The translations under genes and the position numbers were made by a program. Below, one piece after another: positions 15,784-23,996 of a DNA stretch of 28,937 nt. Position 1 is the first letter of the stretch. Every line of letters begins with the position of its first letter. Source of the stretch: Treponema sp. (GTDB lineage: Bacteria; Spirochaetota; Spirochaetia; Treponematales; Treponemataceae). The stretch is from the NCBI GenBank assembly GCA_016297415.1, contig JAEDGQ010000016.1, forward strand, positions 1 through 28,937, given 5' to 3'. The notes beneath the pieces are model-generated. The model worked only from the letters and a program-made list of their open reading frames with translations. It ran no database searches and was not told the DNA's origin.

Positions 15784-16959
15784 ATGACAATTTACGAAAA
15801 AGCTCTTGAAAAACATGCTGAATGGAATGGCAAAATCTCTACTGAACTTAAAATGCCATTAGAAACTCGTGACGACCTGTCTGTAGCATACACTCCTGGT
15901 GTTGCTGAACCTTGTCGTGCTATCCACAAAAATCCTGATGATGTTTATAAATATACATGGAAAGGAAACACTATTGCCGTAGTTTCAGACGGTACTGCAG
16001 TTCTTGGACTTGGAGATATTGGTCCTGCTGCCGGTCTTCCAGTAATGGAAGGTAAATGTGTTCTTTTCAAGAAATTTGCCGGCGTTGATGCTGTTCCTCT
16101 TTGTATCGATACAAAAGACCCTCAGAAAATCATCGACTTCTGTAAACAGATTGCACCAACTTTCGGTGGAATCAATCTTGAAGACATTTCTGCTCCACGC
16201 TGTGTCGAAATTGAACGTACTCTCATTAAAGAACTGGACATTCCTGTTTTCCACGATGACCAGCACGGTACAGCTATCGTTGTAACTGCTGCCATTATGA
16301 ATGCCCTCAAAGTTGCAGGTAAAAAAGCTGAAGACTGTACACTTGTAGTTTCAGGTGCAGGTGCTGCAGGTTCTTCAATTATCCGCATGCTTCACAAATT
16401 CGGCATCGGTAAAATCTACGCTTTCAACATCAACGGAATCATCATCAAAGAAGATTACGACAAATACGACTTCCTTACAAAAGAACTTACAGAAATCACA
16501 AACCCTGACAACCGCCGCATTACAATGAAAGAAGCAATGGTTGGCGCTGATATTTTTGTTGGTGTTTCTGCTCCAAACCTTGTAAGCGAAGAAATGGTTA
16601 AGTCTATGGCTCCAAAATCAATTCTCTTTGCCATGGCAAATCCAGAACCAGAAATCACATACGAAAAAGCAAAAGCTGCCGGTGCATACATCATCGGTAC
16701 AGGCCGCTCTGACTATCCAAACCAGATAAACAACATTCTGGCTTTCCCAGGTCTTTTCCGTGGTGCATTAGACTGCCGCGCTTCAAAAATCACTGAAGAA
16801 ATGAAGATTGCTGCTGCCAGAGGTCTTGCTTCACTTGTAAGCGATTCTGAACTGGGACCAGACATGATTATTCCTGGTGCATTTGATCCACTCGTTGCAG
16901 AAACTGTTGCAAAAGCAGTTGCAGACGAAGCCCGCAAAGCTGGTCTTGCCCGCATTTAA
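15784..16959 (+). CDS. Malic enzyme (NAD(P)-dependent, oxaloacetate-decarboxylating)
   Basis: 391 aa, the usual size of the short bacterial malic enzymes without a phosphotransacetylase tail. Converts malate to pyruvate and CO2 with NAD(P)+ reduction in the cytoplasm. N-terminal block YTPGVAEPCRAI, then TIAVVSDGTAVLGLGDIGP (catalytic and metal region), FGGINLEDISAPRC, and VFHDDQHGTAIV, the hallmark dinucleotide/metal block. A Rossmann loop VVSGAGAAGSS starts the NAD(P) domain. The cofactor cannot be decided by eye. The ribosome-binding site is weak (TGGA 6-9 nt upstream). It has its own promoter and a perfect terminator, so it is monocistronic. Confidence 0.95.
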   Translation: MTIYEKALEKHAEWNGKISTELKMPLETRDDLSVAYTPGVAEPCRAIHKNPDDVYKYTWKGNTIAVVSDGTAVLGLGDIGPAAGLPVMEGKCVLFKKFAGVDAVPLCIDTKDPQKIIDFCKQIAPTFGGINLEDISAPRCVEIERTLIKELDIPVFHDDQHGTAIVVTAAIMNALKVAGKKAEDCTLVVSGAGAAGSSIIRMLHKFGIGKIYAFNINGIIIKEDYDKYDFLTKELTEITNPDNRRITMKEAMVGADIFVGVSAPNLVSEEMVKSMAPKSILFAMANPEPEITYEKAKAAGAYIIGTGRSDYPNQINNILAFPGLFRGALDCRASKITEEMKIAAARGLASLVSDSELGPDMIIPGAFDPLVAETVAKAVADEARKAGLARI

Positions 16960-16993
16960 CAGAAAAATTTAAGGAAAAATACTTAAATGGAGG

Positions 16994-17030
16994 GGCTGTC
17001 TTAAGATATACTTAGGACAGCCTTTTTTTT
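16994..17030 (+). terminator. Rho-independent terminator of malic enzyme
   Basis: GGCTGTCTTAAG (16994-17005) pairs with CTTAGGACAGCC (17011-17022) with one G-U, loop ATATA, followed by eight T. The next ATG is only 8 nt after the T tract. Confidence 0.92.
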
Positions 17031-17038
17031 ATTCATAA

Positions 17039-17833
17039 ATGAAAAAGACATTTCTTATTGCCGTCATCTTTTTTCTCTTTCTAAATTCAGCACAAAACTT
17101 ATTTGCAGGTGCCATTACCCATGTTTCGCCTTTAGAAGGAATAGACTGGACCTTTGAAACAACGATGGGCTTCCAAAATCTGGGCAATATGCTTATGTCA
17201 AAGGAAGGAAACTCCAGTACGCAGTCCAGAGAACCACTTTTCTTCTATGGCATACTTTATCACGCATATTACAATAAACTGCCAATGATTAAGGCTCAGA
17301 TGAATCTGGGATTCAATGAAAAAACTTCAATTTACTGGACAGAAAACCCGGACTTTAACCACGACAATCAGTCCCTTAACGAAAAACTCCGATGCGTGGA
17401 AGTAGATGTTCAATGGCCGCTTCCTTCTCTCAGAGGTATTAGGGGTGTCTGGTTTCCTTTTCTTGGTTACACTTTTTTGAATTATTCCAGCTCAACAGCT
17501 TTTTACGGCGATTCCATGACAAGCTTTAAATTTCACGCTTTTGCTGCAGGTGTTGAGTACAACCGTAAAGTTTCAAGGGCTGTTACTTTAGATTATTACT
17601 TTTCTTTTGCTCCCCTCATGCTTACAAATTCCGGGGAACCTTCATATTTTTACTACAATTACGGAACAGAAGTCATCATCAATTCTTACCCGATTGCAGT
17701 CACTTTTTTTGCCGGCTTCAGAAATGGGTTTGAACCAAAAAAAGTTAAGGTTATGGACAAAACTACCTATACTTTTTCAAATTCAGAAATCGGCATTTCT
17801 TTCCACATGAATCTTAAACCAATCTACTGGTAA
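17039..17833 (+). CDS. Putative outer-membrane beta-barrel protein, family unknown
   Basis: 264 aa. A signal peptide of about 23 residues (KKTFLIAVIFFLFLNSAQNLFAG) and alternating aromatic strands follow, ending in ...LKPIYW; a terminal aromatic is typical of BAM substrates. I do not recognise the family; the length and strand pattern fit a 10-12 strand barrel. The start lies 8 nt after the T tract of the malic enzyme terminator and has no ribosome-binding site, so its own promoter must overlap the terminator (TATACT in the hairpin at 17007-17012 is the only box seen) or it depends on read-through. It ends 3 nt before the convergent radical SAM gene with no obvious terminator between them. 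Confidence 0.7.
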   Translation: MKKTFLIAVIFFLFLNSAQNLFAGAITHVSPLEGIDWTFETTMGFQNLGNMLMSKEGNSSTQSREPLFFYGILYHAYYNKLPMIKAQMNLGFNEKTSIYWTENPDFNHDNQSLNEKLRCVEVDVQWPLPSLRGIRGVWFPFLGYTFLNYSSSTAFYGDSMTSFKFHAFAAGVEYNRKVSRAVTLDYYFSFAPLMLTNSGEPSYFYYNYGTEVIINSYPIAVTFFAGFRNGFEPKKVKVMDKTTYTFSNSEIGISFHMNLKPIYW

Positions 17834-17836
17834 CTT

Positions 17837-20074
17837 TTAAGGAAGAACACAAAGTCCTCTGCCACGAAGTTTTCTTTCTTCACAGCCAGCCTTTGCTTCC
17901 TGAAGTTCGCCCATATATATCCATTGAATCTTTTTTCCGTTTTTAGTATTTATTTCAATTTTTTCACCGCCAATCCACCTGACTTTTTCCCGGTTTTCCG
18001 GCAGCGGTTTAGAAAACAATTCATTTCTTCGCTGTTCATATTTTTCAATGAGCTTTTCTATAAAATCATTTCCAACATCAGGATGAGGCACATTAAAATT
18101 GAACCATTTGAACACAGGCTTTTTCAAATCCTGTCCATGCATCCATTGATTCAAAGAATAATCCAGAGACGGACCATACTTTTCTGAAGATTTTTCACCT
18201 TCAAAATGAAGTCCGTTTTTCGCAAAAAGAGGAACCTTTTTTTCTTCAATTACTTTCAGTTCCGGATGCATTCCGCGGCACCATTCGTCGTAAACCCTGG
18301 AATGTCTTGTTAAAACAAACTTGTGCCAGAAACAACTGTCCAGCAGTCCCGCTTCGTAAAACTGACGGAGAGTTTCCATAGAATTAATAAGGTCCTGTGG
18401 TGTTTCAAACCAGTAACCGTAAATCATATAAGCATGAACAAGAATTCCCGCTTCCTTAAATGCACAGCAGGCACCAACAATTGACTCAAGATCCGTACCT
18501 TTGTGAATTGTATTCAGCCCGTTTCCTGTAGCACTTTCAAGTCCTGCACTGACTCCAATAAGACCACCTGCAGCCAGATAATCAGCTACATCTCTTGTAA
18601 AGTTTTTTTCAAAGCGTACATTACCCCACCAGGTCAAAGGACTTCCGTGTTTTATATTTTCTTCTGCAAAGGCAATCATTGCAGCCGGTGGCATAGCTTC
18701 ATCCACAAAGTGAATTCCGTAAATGCCTTTTTTCTCACACTGTTCCAGAAGACCATCATAAAGTTTTTTAACATCTGTCATGCAAAAGCTTTTTACATAA
18801 TCCAGAGTTACATCACAGAAAGCACATTTATGCCAGTAACATCCGTGGGCCATATAAGCTTTAATCCAGGCTCCGTCAGACCAGAGTCTGTGCATAGGAT
18901 TTGTATCATCAATCAGTCTTGGATAACGGGCAAAATCAATATCATCAAAAACAGGAACAATTGAACTTGTCATCTGCCGTTCAAAATTCAGTTCTTCTTT
19001 ACTTGCTTCTGCCGGCTCCAGAACTGCAACTTTTCTTAAACTACCGTCTGTTAGTTTCACATCAGAGGCCTGATTTTTCAGACTAACATCTGTTAGTTTG
19101 CCTAAACTATCGTTAGTTAGTCGAACAAACTTCCTCATATCATATATTTTTTCTTCAATAAGTCGCTGATTTCTGTCTTTTTCTTCAATCTGTTCAAGAA
19201 GTTTTTTATATGAGGCGTAACCTCTGTCATAACTTATGGCATCACAATAGCGGGCCAGTTCCTTTTCTGAAGAATCCCTCAGCTCAGTATTTACAAAACC
19301 ACCGCCAAAACTTACGAAAATCTTTTCATCGTATTTATTTTTAAGGAATCTTCCTGTGCTTAAAGCAGCTGCAAAAACACCTGGGAACGGAATACTTACA
19401 CAGACTGGAACAGGTTTTCCATGGTTTTTTGAAATAAGTTTTTCAAGCTGTGGACAGACAAAATTTTCAAGAACAGGTTCGTAAAAATTTTTAAGGACAG
19501 GACTGTCTGCTCCTTTTTCAACCTGGGCAAAAGTAGATTCACTTACTGTCAGACTTTCTGCATAACGAACCAGACTGAAATTTTCATCAAAGGCAATTGT
19601 AATAAAATCAGCAAGATCGGCCAGAGCAAAGCTGGCCAGAGAGCGGCAGTCGTCTGTTGTAAGGTCATGATCAAGTCCGGCCAGAAACTGCTCCATTCTG
19701 CTTCCTCTCGGTACATGGGCACCAAATGCCAGACGATGAGCACTTTCAAATCCCTGCCCCCGAAGCATTGCAGTTATAAAATCAATCCAGTTAATCCATA
19801 AATCTTTCTGGCTCATATAACGACGGAGATTAAAACTGGTTCCTTCATCACCAGAGCGTTCCGCTTTTTCTGCCAGAACAAGAGCCTGAGCCGAACATAA
19901 ATCAAAAAGCTTTGTTAATCCCTGTCTGGAAAAAATTGAATAAAAAAGTTCAATATTAAGATCAAGCCACTTTGCTGTACAGCCGTTTTTTTGAAAAAAT
20001 GAAGAAAGGTAAGCTCCGCTTGGATATGCTGTGTTTAACTGCATTACCGGAGGCTGAAGAATCAAAACATTCAT
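17837..20074 (-). CDS. B12-binding-type radical SAM protein
   Basis: 745 aa. The N-terminal part (1-300) starts MNVLILQPPVMQLNTAYPSG like the cobalamin-binding Rossmann domain of class B radical SAM enzymes, and FVSFGGGFVNTEL at 253-265 fits its end. The radical SAM domain from about 405 has the cluster motif C412-x4-C417-x2-C420 (CYWHKCAFC), followed by GIHFVDEAMPP, GVSAGLESATG and MIYGYWFETP blocks typical of the family. Substrate unknown. Residues about 318-348 look like an in-frame palindromic insertion (LTDxSLxK repeats) between the two domains, where a linker would tolerate it. It is the only gene on this strand here, 159 nt divergent from the DXS-like gene. Confidence 0.85.
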   Translation of the reverse strand: MNVLILQPPVMQLNTAYPSGAYLSSFFQKNGCTAKWLDLNIELFYSIFSRQGLTKLFDLCSAQALVLAEKAERSGDEGTSFNLRRYMSQKDLWINWIDFITAMLRGQGFESAHRLAFGAHVPRGSRMEQFLAGLDHDLTTDDCRSLASFALADLADFITIAFDENFSLVRYAESLTVSESTFAQVEKGADSPVLKNFYEPVLENFVCPQLEKLISKNHGKPVPVCVSIPFPGVFAAALSTGRFLKNKYDEKIFVSFGGGFVNTELRDSSEKELARYCDAISYDRGYASYKKLLEQIEEKDRNQRLIEEKIYDMRKFVRLTNDSLGKLTDVSLKNQASDVKLTDGSLRKVAVLEPAEASKEELNFERQMTSSIVPVFDDIDFARYPRLIDDTNPMHRLWSDGAWIKAYMAHGCYWHKCAFCDVTLDYVKSFCMTDVKKLYDGLLEQCEKKGIYGIHFVDEAMPPAAMIAFAEENIKHGSPLTWWGNVRFEKNFTRDVADYLAAGGLIGVSAGLESATGNGLNTIHKGTDLESIVGACCAFKEAGILVHAYMIYGYWFETPQDLINSMETLRQFYEAGLLDSCFWHKFVLTRHSRVYDEWCRGMHPELKVIEEKKVPLFAKNGLHFEGEKSSEKYGPSLDYSLNQWMHGQDLKKPVFKWFNFNVPHPDVGNDFIEKLIEKYEQRRNELFSKPLPENREKVRWIGGEKIEINTKNGKKIQWIYMGELQEAKAGCEERKLRGRGLCVLP
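19031..19122 (-). repeat. In-frame palindromic repeat cluster inside the radical SAM gene
   Basis: Three short palindromic copies: AAACTA..TAGTTT (19038-19057), ACTAACA-TC-TGTTAGT (19082-19097) and ACTATCGTTAGT with flanks (about 19104-19121). They encode repeated KLTDxSLxK-type peptides with no stop. The base pattern is unlike the rest of the gene. Confidence 0.6.
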
Positions 20075-20188
20075 AATTCTATTCTACCACAAAAGGCAAA
20101 AAAAAAGCCCCAGAACTGAATCTGCGAGCCACTGAGAATTAAATATTAATTCATATTACTTAAAAAAAATTCTTATGGCAATACTTTA

Positions 20189-20197
20189 TGTTATAAT
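20189..20197 (+). promoter_or_regulatory. Extended -10 promoter of the DXS-like gene
   Basis: TGTTATAAT with TATAAT at 20192-20197 gives a start near 20204 and a 30-nt leader carrying CAGGAAA before the ATG at 20234. Contrast with ettA, which has the same box but no leader. Confidence 0.6.
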
Positions 20198-20233
20198 TGT
20201 AATTACTTATTTTTTTACAATACAGGAAATAAA

Positions 20234-21976
20234 ATGCTTTTAGACACAATTAAAAATCCAGACGACCTCAAAAAACTTTCTGTTGAACAGCTTGATACAG
20301 TTGCCTCAGAAATCCGTGAAGGTCTTTTTAACAGACTTACAAAAAAAGGCGGTCACTTCGGACCAAACTTCGGTTTTGTTGAAGGAACAATTGCACTTCA
20401 TTATGTTTTCAATTCACCCCAGGACAAATTTGTATTAGATGTAAGTCATCAGTGTTATCCTCACAAAATGCTTACAGGTCGTGCTTACGGATTCTTTGAT
20501 GAAACAAAATTCAAAGAAATTTCCGGCTACACAAATCCAGAAGAAAGTCCTCACGATATTTTTAACATAGGTCATACTTCAACTTCAGTAAGTCTTGCCT
20601 GCGGTCTTGCAAAAGCCCGTGACCTTATGGGCACAAAAGAAAACATCATTGCTGTAATCGGCGACGGTTCACTTTCCGGAGGAGAAGCTCTGGAAGGTCT
20701 GGATTTTGCCGGTGAACAGACAACTAACTTCATTATCGTCGTAAATGACAATGATATGTCTATTGCAGAAAACCATGGGGGGCTCTATAAAAATCTTCGT
20801 CAACTCCGTCAAACAAAAGGCCAGTGCAGCAACAATATTTTTAAGGCAATGGGGCTTGATTACATTTATGTTGATAAGGGAAATCACATTCCATCCCTGA
20901 TTGAAGCCTTTAAAAAAGTAAAAGACATTGATCATCCCATAGTTGTACACATAAACACAATCAAAGGCTGCGGTTATAAACCAGCAGAAGACAACAAGGA
21001 AATCTGGCACTGGACAAGTCCTTTCAACAGAGAAACAGGAGAACGACCTTCAGGTTCAGGAGAAAACTACAATTCCATGACAGCAGAATTCCTTCTTAAA
21101 CTTATGGAAAAAGATCCTTCTGTTGCTATGGTTTGTCCTGCCGTTCCATCAAACTTCGGATTCAACAAAGCTAACCGGGATAAAGCCGGAAAACAGTTTA
21201 TTGATACTGGAATCGCCGAAGAACACGCAATTGCTCTCGTAAGCGGCATGGCAAAAAAAGGTGCAAAAGCTGTTTTTGGAACACATTCCAGCTTTATCCA
21301 GCGCACATACGACCAGCTTAACCAGGATCTCTGTATCAATAAAAGTCCGGCAACTCTCCTCGTAAACACAGCCAGCGTCTGGGGAATGAACGACATAACT
21401 CATCTGGGTATTTTCGATATTCCTCTTATGTCGAATATTCCGGAACTTGTTTATCTTGCACCTACAAACTGCGAAGAATATTTCGCCATGATGGCCTGGT
21501 CCCTTGAACAGACAGAACATCCTGTTGCAATCCGCATGCCTTGTAACGGAGTTCACCACACAATGGCCCCTGTAGAAAAAGATTACAGCCGCCTTAATAA
21601 AAACCTTGTAACACAAGACGGAAACGAAATTGCGATTTTTGCTTTGGGAGATTTTTTCCAGCTGGGAGAAAAAACTGCTGACTACATTGAACGTCAGACT
21701 GGCAAAAAGCCAACCCTCATCAATCCAAGATATATTTCAGGTCTTGATACAGAACTTCTCCAGTCTCTCAAAAAGAACCACACAAAAGTTGTTACACTTG
21801 AAGACGGTATTCTGGACGGAGGTTATGGTCAGAAAATTGCCAGCTTCTACGGTGCCGATTCAATGAAGGTTTACAACTTTGGCTTAAAAAAAGAATTCCT
21901 GGACCGCTACGATCCAAATCAGGTTCTTAAAGAAAACCATCTTACACCTGAACTTATCTGGGAAGACATTAAATAA
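20234..21976 (+). CDS. dxs: 1-deoxy-D-xylulose-5-phosphate synthase-like ThDP enzyme
   Basis: 580 aa, about 40 shorter than E. coli DXS. Thiamine-diphosphate enzyme that would join pyruvate and glyceraldehyde 3-phosphate for isoprenoid, thiamine and pyridoxal precursors. DVSHQCYPHKMLTGR (69-83) matches the DXS substrate block, GDGSLSGG...N (143-173) is the ThDP/Mg motif, and GIAEEHAIAL (326-335) carries the catalytic glutamate. The segment WGMNDITHLGIFD replaces the usual GADGxTHxGxFD, so it may be a divergent paralogue or transketolase-like enzyme. CAGGAAA serves as ribosome-binding site. The stop is followed 4 nt later by repeat element R1, and no intrinsic terminator is seen in between. 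Confidence 0.82.
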   Translation: MLLDTIKNPDDLKKLSVEQLDTVASEIREGLFNRLTKKGGHFGPNFGFVEGTIALHYVFNSPQDKFVLDVSHQCYPHKMLTGRAYGFFDETKFKEISGYTNPEESPHDIFNIGHTSTSVSLACGLAKARDLMGTKENIIAVIGDGSLSGGEALEGLDFAGEQTTNFIIVVNDNDMSIAENHGGLYKNLRQLRQTKGQCSNNIFKAMGLDYIYVDKGNHIPSLIEAFKKVKDIDHPIVVHINTIKGCGYKPAEDNKEIWHWTSPFNRETGERPSGSGENYNSMTAEFLLKLMEKDPSVAMVCPAVPSNFGFNKANRDKAGKQFIDTGIAEEHAIALVSGMAKKGAKAVFGTHSSFIQRTYDQLNQDLCINKSPATLLVNTASVWGMNDITHLGIFDIPLMSNIPELVYLAPTNCEEYFAMMAWSLEQTEHPVAIRMPCNGVHHTMAPVEKDYSRLNKNLVTQDGNEIAIFALGDFFQLGEKTADYIERQTGKKPTLINPRYISGLDTELLQSLKKNHTKVVTLEDGILDGGYGQKIASFYGADSMKVYNFGLKKEFLDRYDPNQVLKENHLTPELIWEDIK

Positions 21977-21979
21977 AAA

Positions 21980-22231
21980 TTAGGTTCAATTTCGAGTTTT
22001 GAATTTTAAACAGTGGCAAGGATTGTAAGGGCTGGCGTAGCCAGTTCCGAAGCGTAGCGAAGGAATGAAGCGATAGCGGAACCCTGAAAAGCCTGTTTTT
22101 TGCGAAGCAAAAAGCCACCCAAAGAATACGTCGAGTCAAGGCACGCTAACGCTTAAAGCCTTGACTTCGCCGTTTTGAGGGGGGGGTACTACCCCCTCAA
22201 TAAAAATTTAAAACTCGACATTTGTCCAATT
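21980..22231 (+). repeat. MITE-like element R1 carrying the structured scaffold plus an extra module
   Basis: Left end ATTAGGTTCAATTTCGAGTT and right end (reverse strand) AATTGGACAAATGTCG/AGTTTTAAATTTTTA are imperfect terminal inverted repeats. Inside: GGCTGGCGTAGCCAG, TTCC..GGAA variable stem, TGAAGCG-ATAG-CGGAACCCTGAAAAGCC, TTTTTTGCGAAGCAAAAAG, CCACCC. R1 alone has a further 80 bp (22122-22202) with two more hairpins: GTCAAGGC/GCCTTGAC and TTGAGGGGG/CCCCCTCAA. Homologous to R2 and R3. Confidence 0.8.
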
Positions 22232-22252
22232 AAATAAACCAGCGATTTTTGA

Positions 22253-22360
22253 CTAAAAAAGGTCAAAATCAGAAAACCACTTCTTGTTCTTCCAGACAAT
22301 AATCCGGATGCAGATGATCTTAAAATCTGGAACACAAATCCAGAAGCAAATTCCAAATAA
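22253..22360 (+). pseudogene. Orphan C-terminal coding remnant cut off by R1
   Basis: An open frame without start encodes LKKVKIRKPLLVLPDNNPDA...IWNTNPEANSK and then stops just before a perfect terminator. The peptide has a coherent C-terminal composition and its own terminator, yet R1 ends only 21 nt upstream, so the body of the gene is missing. Family not recognised. It may instead be chance; the terminator placement argues against that. Confidence 0.45.
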
Positions 22361-22361
22361 C

Positions 22362-22402
22362 AAAAAAAAGCCTGTGAATTTTTCAAGTCACAGGCTTTTT
22401 TT
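22362..22402 (+). terminator. Terminator after the orphan coding remnant
   Basis: AAAAAAAGCCTGTGA pairs with TCACAGGCTTTTTTT around a 10-nt loop. The A and T runs make it potentially bidirectional; it also faces the end of the minus-strand TM2 gene at 22422. Confidence 0.88.
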
Positions 22403-22421
22403 AAGGCTTACCGATTAATTA

Positions 22422-22849
22422 CTAAATCCATTCTTTAACTAATTTGCCATTTATGTCTTTTGTTACACCACAGAGAATCATGATTAACTGTACAAAAGCT
22501 ATAAAACTAGGAAGTGCTAATGAAAGACATCCTAAGCCGTAAAGCAAATAAAATGCTGTAACCTGAAAATCAAAAACAGCCATTGCAACCATACTTGTTA
22601 TAATCGCAAAAATACCGACGAAGAACATTGAATTTTAGCAAAACCATTTTGTCTTTTACCAAGATAAAAATCGTTTAAGCCTATACCTCCTAAAAAGTAT
22701 GCCAGAAGAGCTGCAATAAGTCGCTTTTTTGGAGAAACATCAGTGTCTGCTGCAGGCTTTGCAGGCGCTACATTTACACTTGCTCCACAGTTTGGACAGA
22801 AAGCTGAATCATCAGCAATTTCTTTACCACATTTCACACAAAATGCCAT
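22422..22849 (-). pseudogene. Zinc-ribbon + TM2-domain membrane protein, frameshifted
   Basis: Two overlapping frames together make one normal protein. Frame 1 (22849-22598) encodes MAFCVKCGKEIADDSAFCPNCG, a four-cysteine zinc ribbon, a linker and the first half of a TM2 domain (LGGIGLNDFYLGKRQNGFAK), then runs into a stop. Frame 2 (22628-22422) starts MFFVGIFAIITSM and supplies the second membrane helix region and the tail ending GKLVKEWI. A one-base shift between about 22625 and 22640 explains the break. AAGGAG precedes the first ATG. TM2 proteins are small bitopic/hairpin membrane proteins of unclear role. No classical slippery heptamer is present, so mutation is likelier than programmed shifting; a sequencing error is also possible. 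Confidence 0.75.
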
Positions 22850-22972
22850 AAATAATCTCCTTATTTAATAATTTTATAACAAAAGAAAAAATATAGAAAT
22901 AAATTTTATTCATTTAACAGTTTTTCTCATGTATACTGAAATTACAAACATCAGAAACCAGAGGAGTTTTTT

Positions 22973-23197
22973 ATGGAGAATGTTGAATTAAAAGAAGGCT
23001 ACAGTTTTAGATTTTTCGGAAACAAAACTTTCGCAATAGAAAATACAAGAGACCATATTGTTTACTGTCCGTTCTGTTACAATCAGGTGCTTGTGTCTGA
23101 TTCAAAATGTGGTGTTTGCAATAAAAATATCCCGGAATCGATTTACTTCCACAGCGACGACCAGACCTGGATTGCTTCCGGCAACGAAACAGTATAA
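22973..23197 (+). CDS. Small zinc-ribbon hypothetical protein
   Basis: 74 aa. Two CxxC pairs (CPFC at about 33 and CGVC at about 48) with a 12-residue spacing form a rubredoxin-like zinc ribbon. The N-terminus (ELKEGYSFRFFGNKTFAIEN) is a beta pattern. The start has a GAGGAG site. TATACT at 22932-22937 is a possible -10. It is divergent from the zinc-ribbon/TM2 gene, which may be meaningful since both carry paired CxxC ribbons. Function unknown. Ends 47 nt before a strong terminator. Confidence 0.7.
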   Translation: MENVELKEGYSFRFFGNKTFAIENTRDHIVYCPFCYNQVLVSDSKCGVCNKNIPESIYFHSDDQTWIASGNETV

Positions 23198-23244
23198 GAA
23201 GTATCTCCTGTCAGGAAGCTTTTACCTGAACATTCTGAAAACAC

Positions 23245-23288
23245 AAAAGCCTGCGGCCGGAACACATCCAGTCAGCAGGCTTTTTTTT
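23245..23288. terminator. Terminator between convergent small genes
   Basis: AAAAGCCTGC pairs with GCAGGC plus eight T (23275-23288). The loop contains a second GGCCGG segment. The minus-strand gene ends inside the T/A run, so it probably serves both genes. Confidence 0.8.
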
Positions 23289-23481
23289 AGTCTTCGCCCC
23301 AGGCATCATATTCCCCGCGGCTGCTTTTAAAGGCACTCCAGCCACAGGATTTTTCCTGCAGCATTTCCGCATCTTCACGACCCTGAAAATTTTTCCAATC
23401 AGAGTATTCGTGAGGTTTTGCCTTTTTTATGATAGATTCTTCTTTATTCTTTTCCTTTAAATCTTCTTCGCCGTTAGCCAT
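23287..23481 (-). CDS. Small acidic hypothetical protein
   Basis: 64 aa, Lys/Glu-rich N-terminus (MANGEEDLKEKNKEE) and an aromatic C-terminal half (YSDWKNFQG, CGWSAFKSS, YDAWGED). No signal peptide or membrane segment. AAGGA at correct spacing supports the start at 23481. Family not recognised. Confidence 0.55.
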   Translation of the reverse strand: MANGEEDLKEKNKEESIIKKAKPHEYSDWKNFQGREDAEMLQEKSCGWSAFKSSRGEYDAWGED

Positions 23482-23540
23482 TTTATTCCTTCTTTTTCAT
23501 CAAATTAAAAAAAATATATTCCTTTTCAATTATAAAATAA

Positions 23541-23690
23541 AGGGCGTTCCCCTTCGGGTCGCTGCGTCCGCCCTGATTCCTGAGCCCTTCGACAGGCTCA
23601 GGAACCACCTGTCGAAGGGCCGCTAACGCTCCATTGCCTCCGGCAACTAAAGGGGCTCCCATCGCTAACGCAAAATCTGCCTGATGGTCG
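23541..23690 (-). repeat. Degenerate structured repeat (E5) with a perfect 13-bp palindrome
   Basis: Begins GGGCGTTCCCCTTCGGGTCG, the reverse complement of the ACGCCC end of the scaffold family. It then carries GCCCTTCGACAGG (23584-23596) and CCTGTCGAAGGGC (23608-23620), a perfect 13-bp inverted repeat with an 11-nt loop, and CGCTAACGC motifs at 23620 and 23664. It fills the gap 23482-23713 and abuts the broken end of the methyltransferase remnant. Confidence 0.6.
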
Positions 23691-23713
23691 TAGTTATATC
23701 CAAGCCTAATGAG

Positions 23714-23896
23714 TCAAAAAGAAGGAAGCAGACCGGTTCCAGAGCCAAGGTCATAGATAAGTTTCGGCTCATATTTTAATGTTCTGGCGATAAAATCTGT
23801 GCTTGAAATGTAATAATCGTCAAAAAATGATATAAACTTCTTTCGATTTTCATCATAGCTATTTGCAGCCAAATTGAACTGTTCTTGAATATCCAT
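23714..23896 (-). pseudogene. Truncated SAM-dependent methyltransferase
   Basis: A 60-aa N-terminal piece: MDIQEQFNLAANSYDENRKKF, typical of UbiE/Tam-type class I methyltransferases, up to motif I (YDLGSGTGLL), then a stop. Full-length relatives are about 200 aa or more, so the SAM-binding domain is broken right after the glycine loop. AGGA precedes the ATG. Downstream the sequence runs into the E5 repeat, which suggests insertion or deletion there. It is the first gene after the attC-like site at 23933-23995, in the orientation expected for a cassette gene. Confidence 0.75.
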
Positions 23897-23932
23897 TTTT
23901 TTTCCTATTCTGACCGCCCCAGTGGCATGTGA

Positions 23933-23995
23933 GCATAACTTGCATTTAAACCGCGAGGTCTTGTCCGTTTGTCGGATTTGAAAACAGTGTTAGGT
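23933..23995 (-). repeat. attC-like integron recombination site C
   Basis: 63 bp, read on the minus strand: starts ACCTAAC (a perfect RYYYAAC), continues CTAACACTGTTTTCAAAT..., and ends AAGTTATGC (GTTRRRY with one mismatch). The two ends pair imperfectly (TAAC, TTG, TTTAAACC with GGATTTGAAAACA..GTTA) with unpaired bases, as in attC hairpins. It begins 1 nt after the toxin stop codon. Shares its 5' half with site A (27164-27227). Confidence 0.55.
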
Positions 23996-23996
23996 T

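Noticed and set aside
22598..22640. Programmed -1 frameshift in the TM2 gene
   Set aside because: No X-XXY-YYZ slippery heptamer or downstream structure is visible in the short window where slipping would have to occur.
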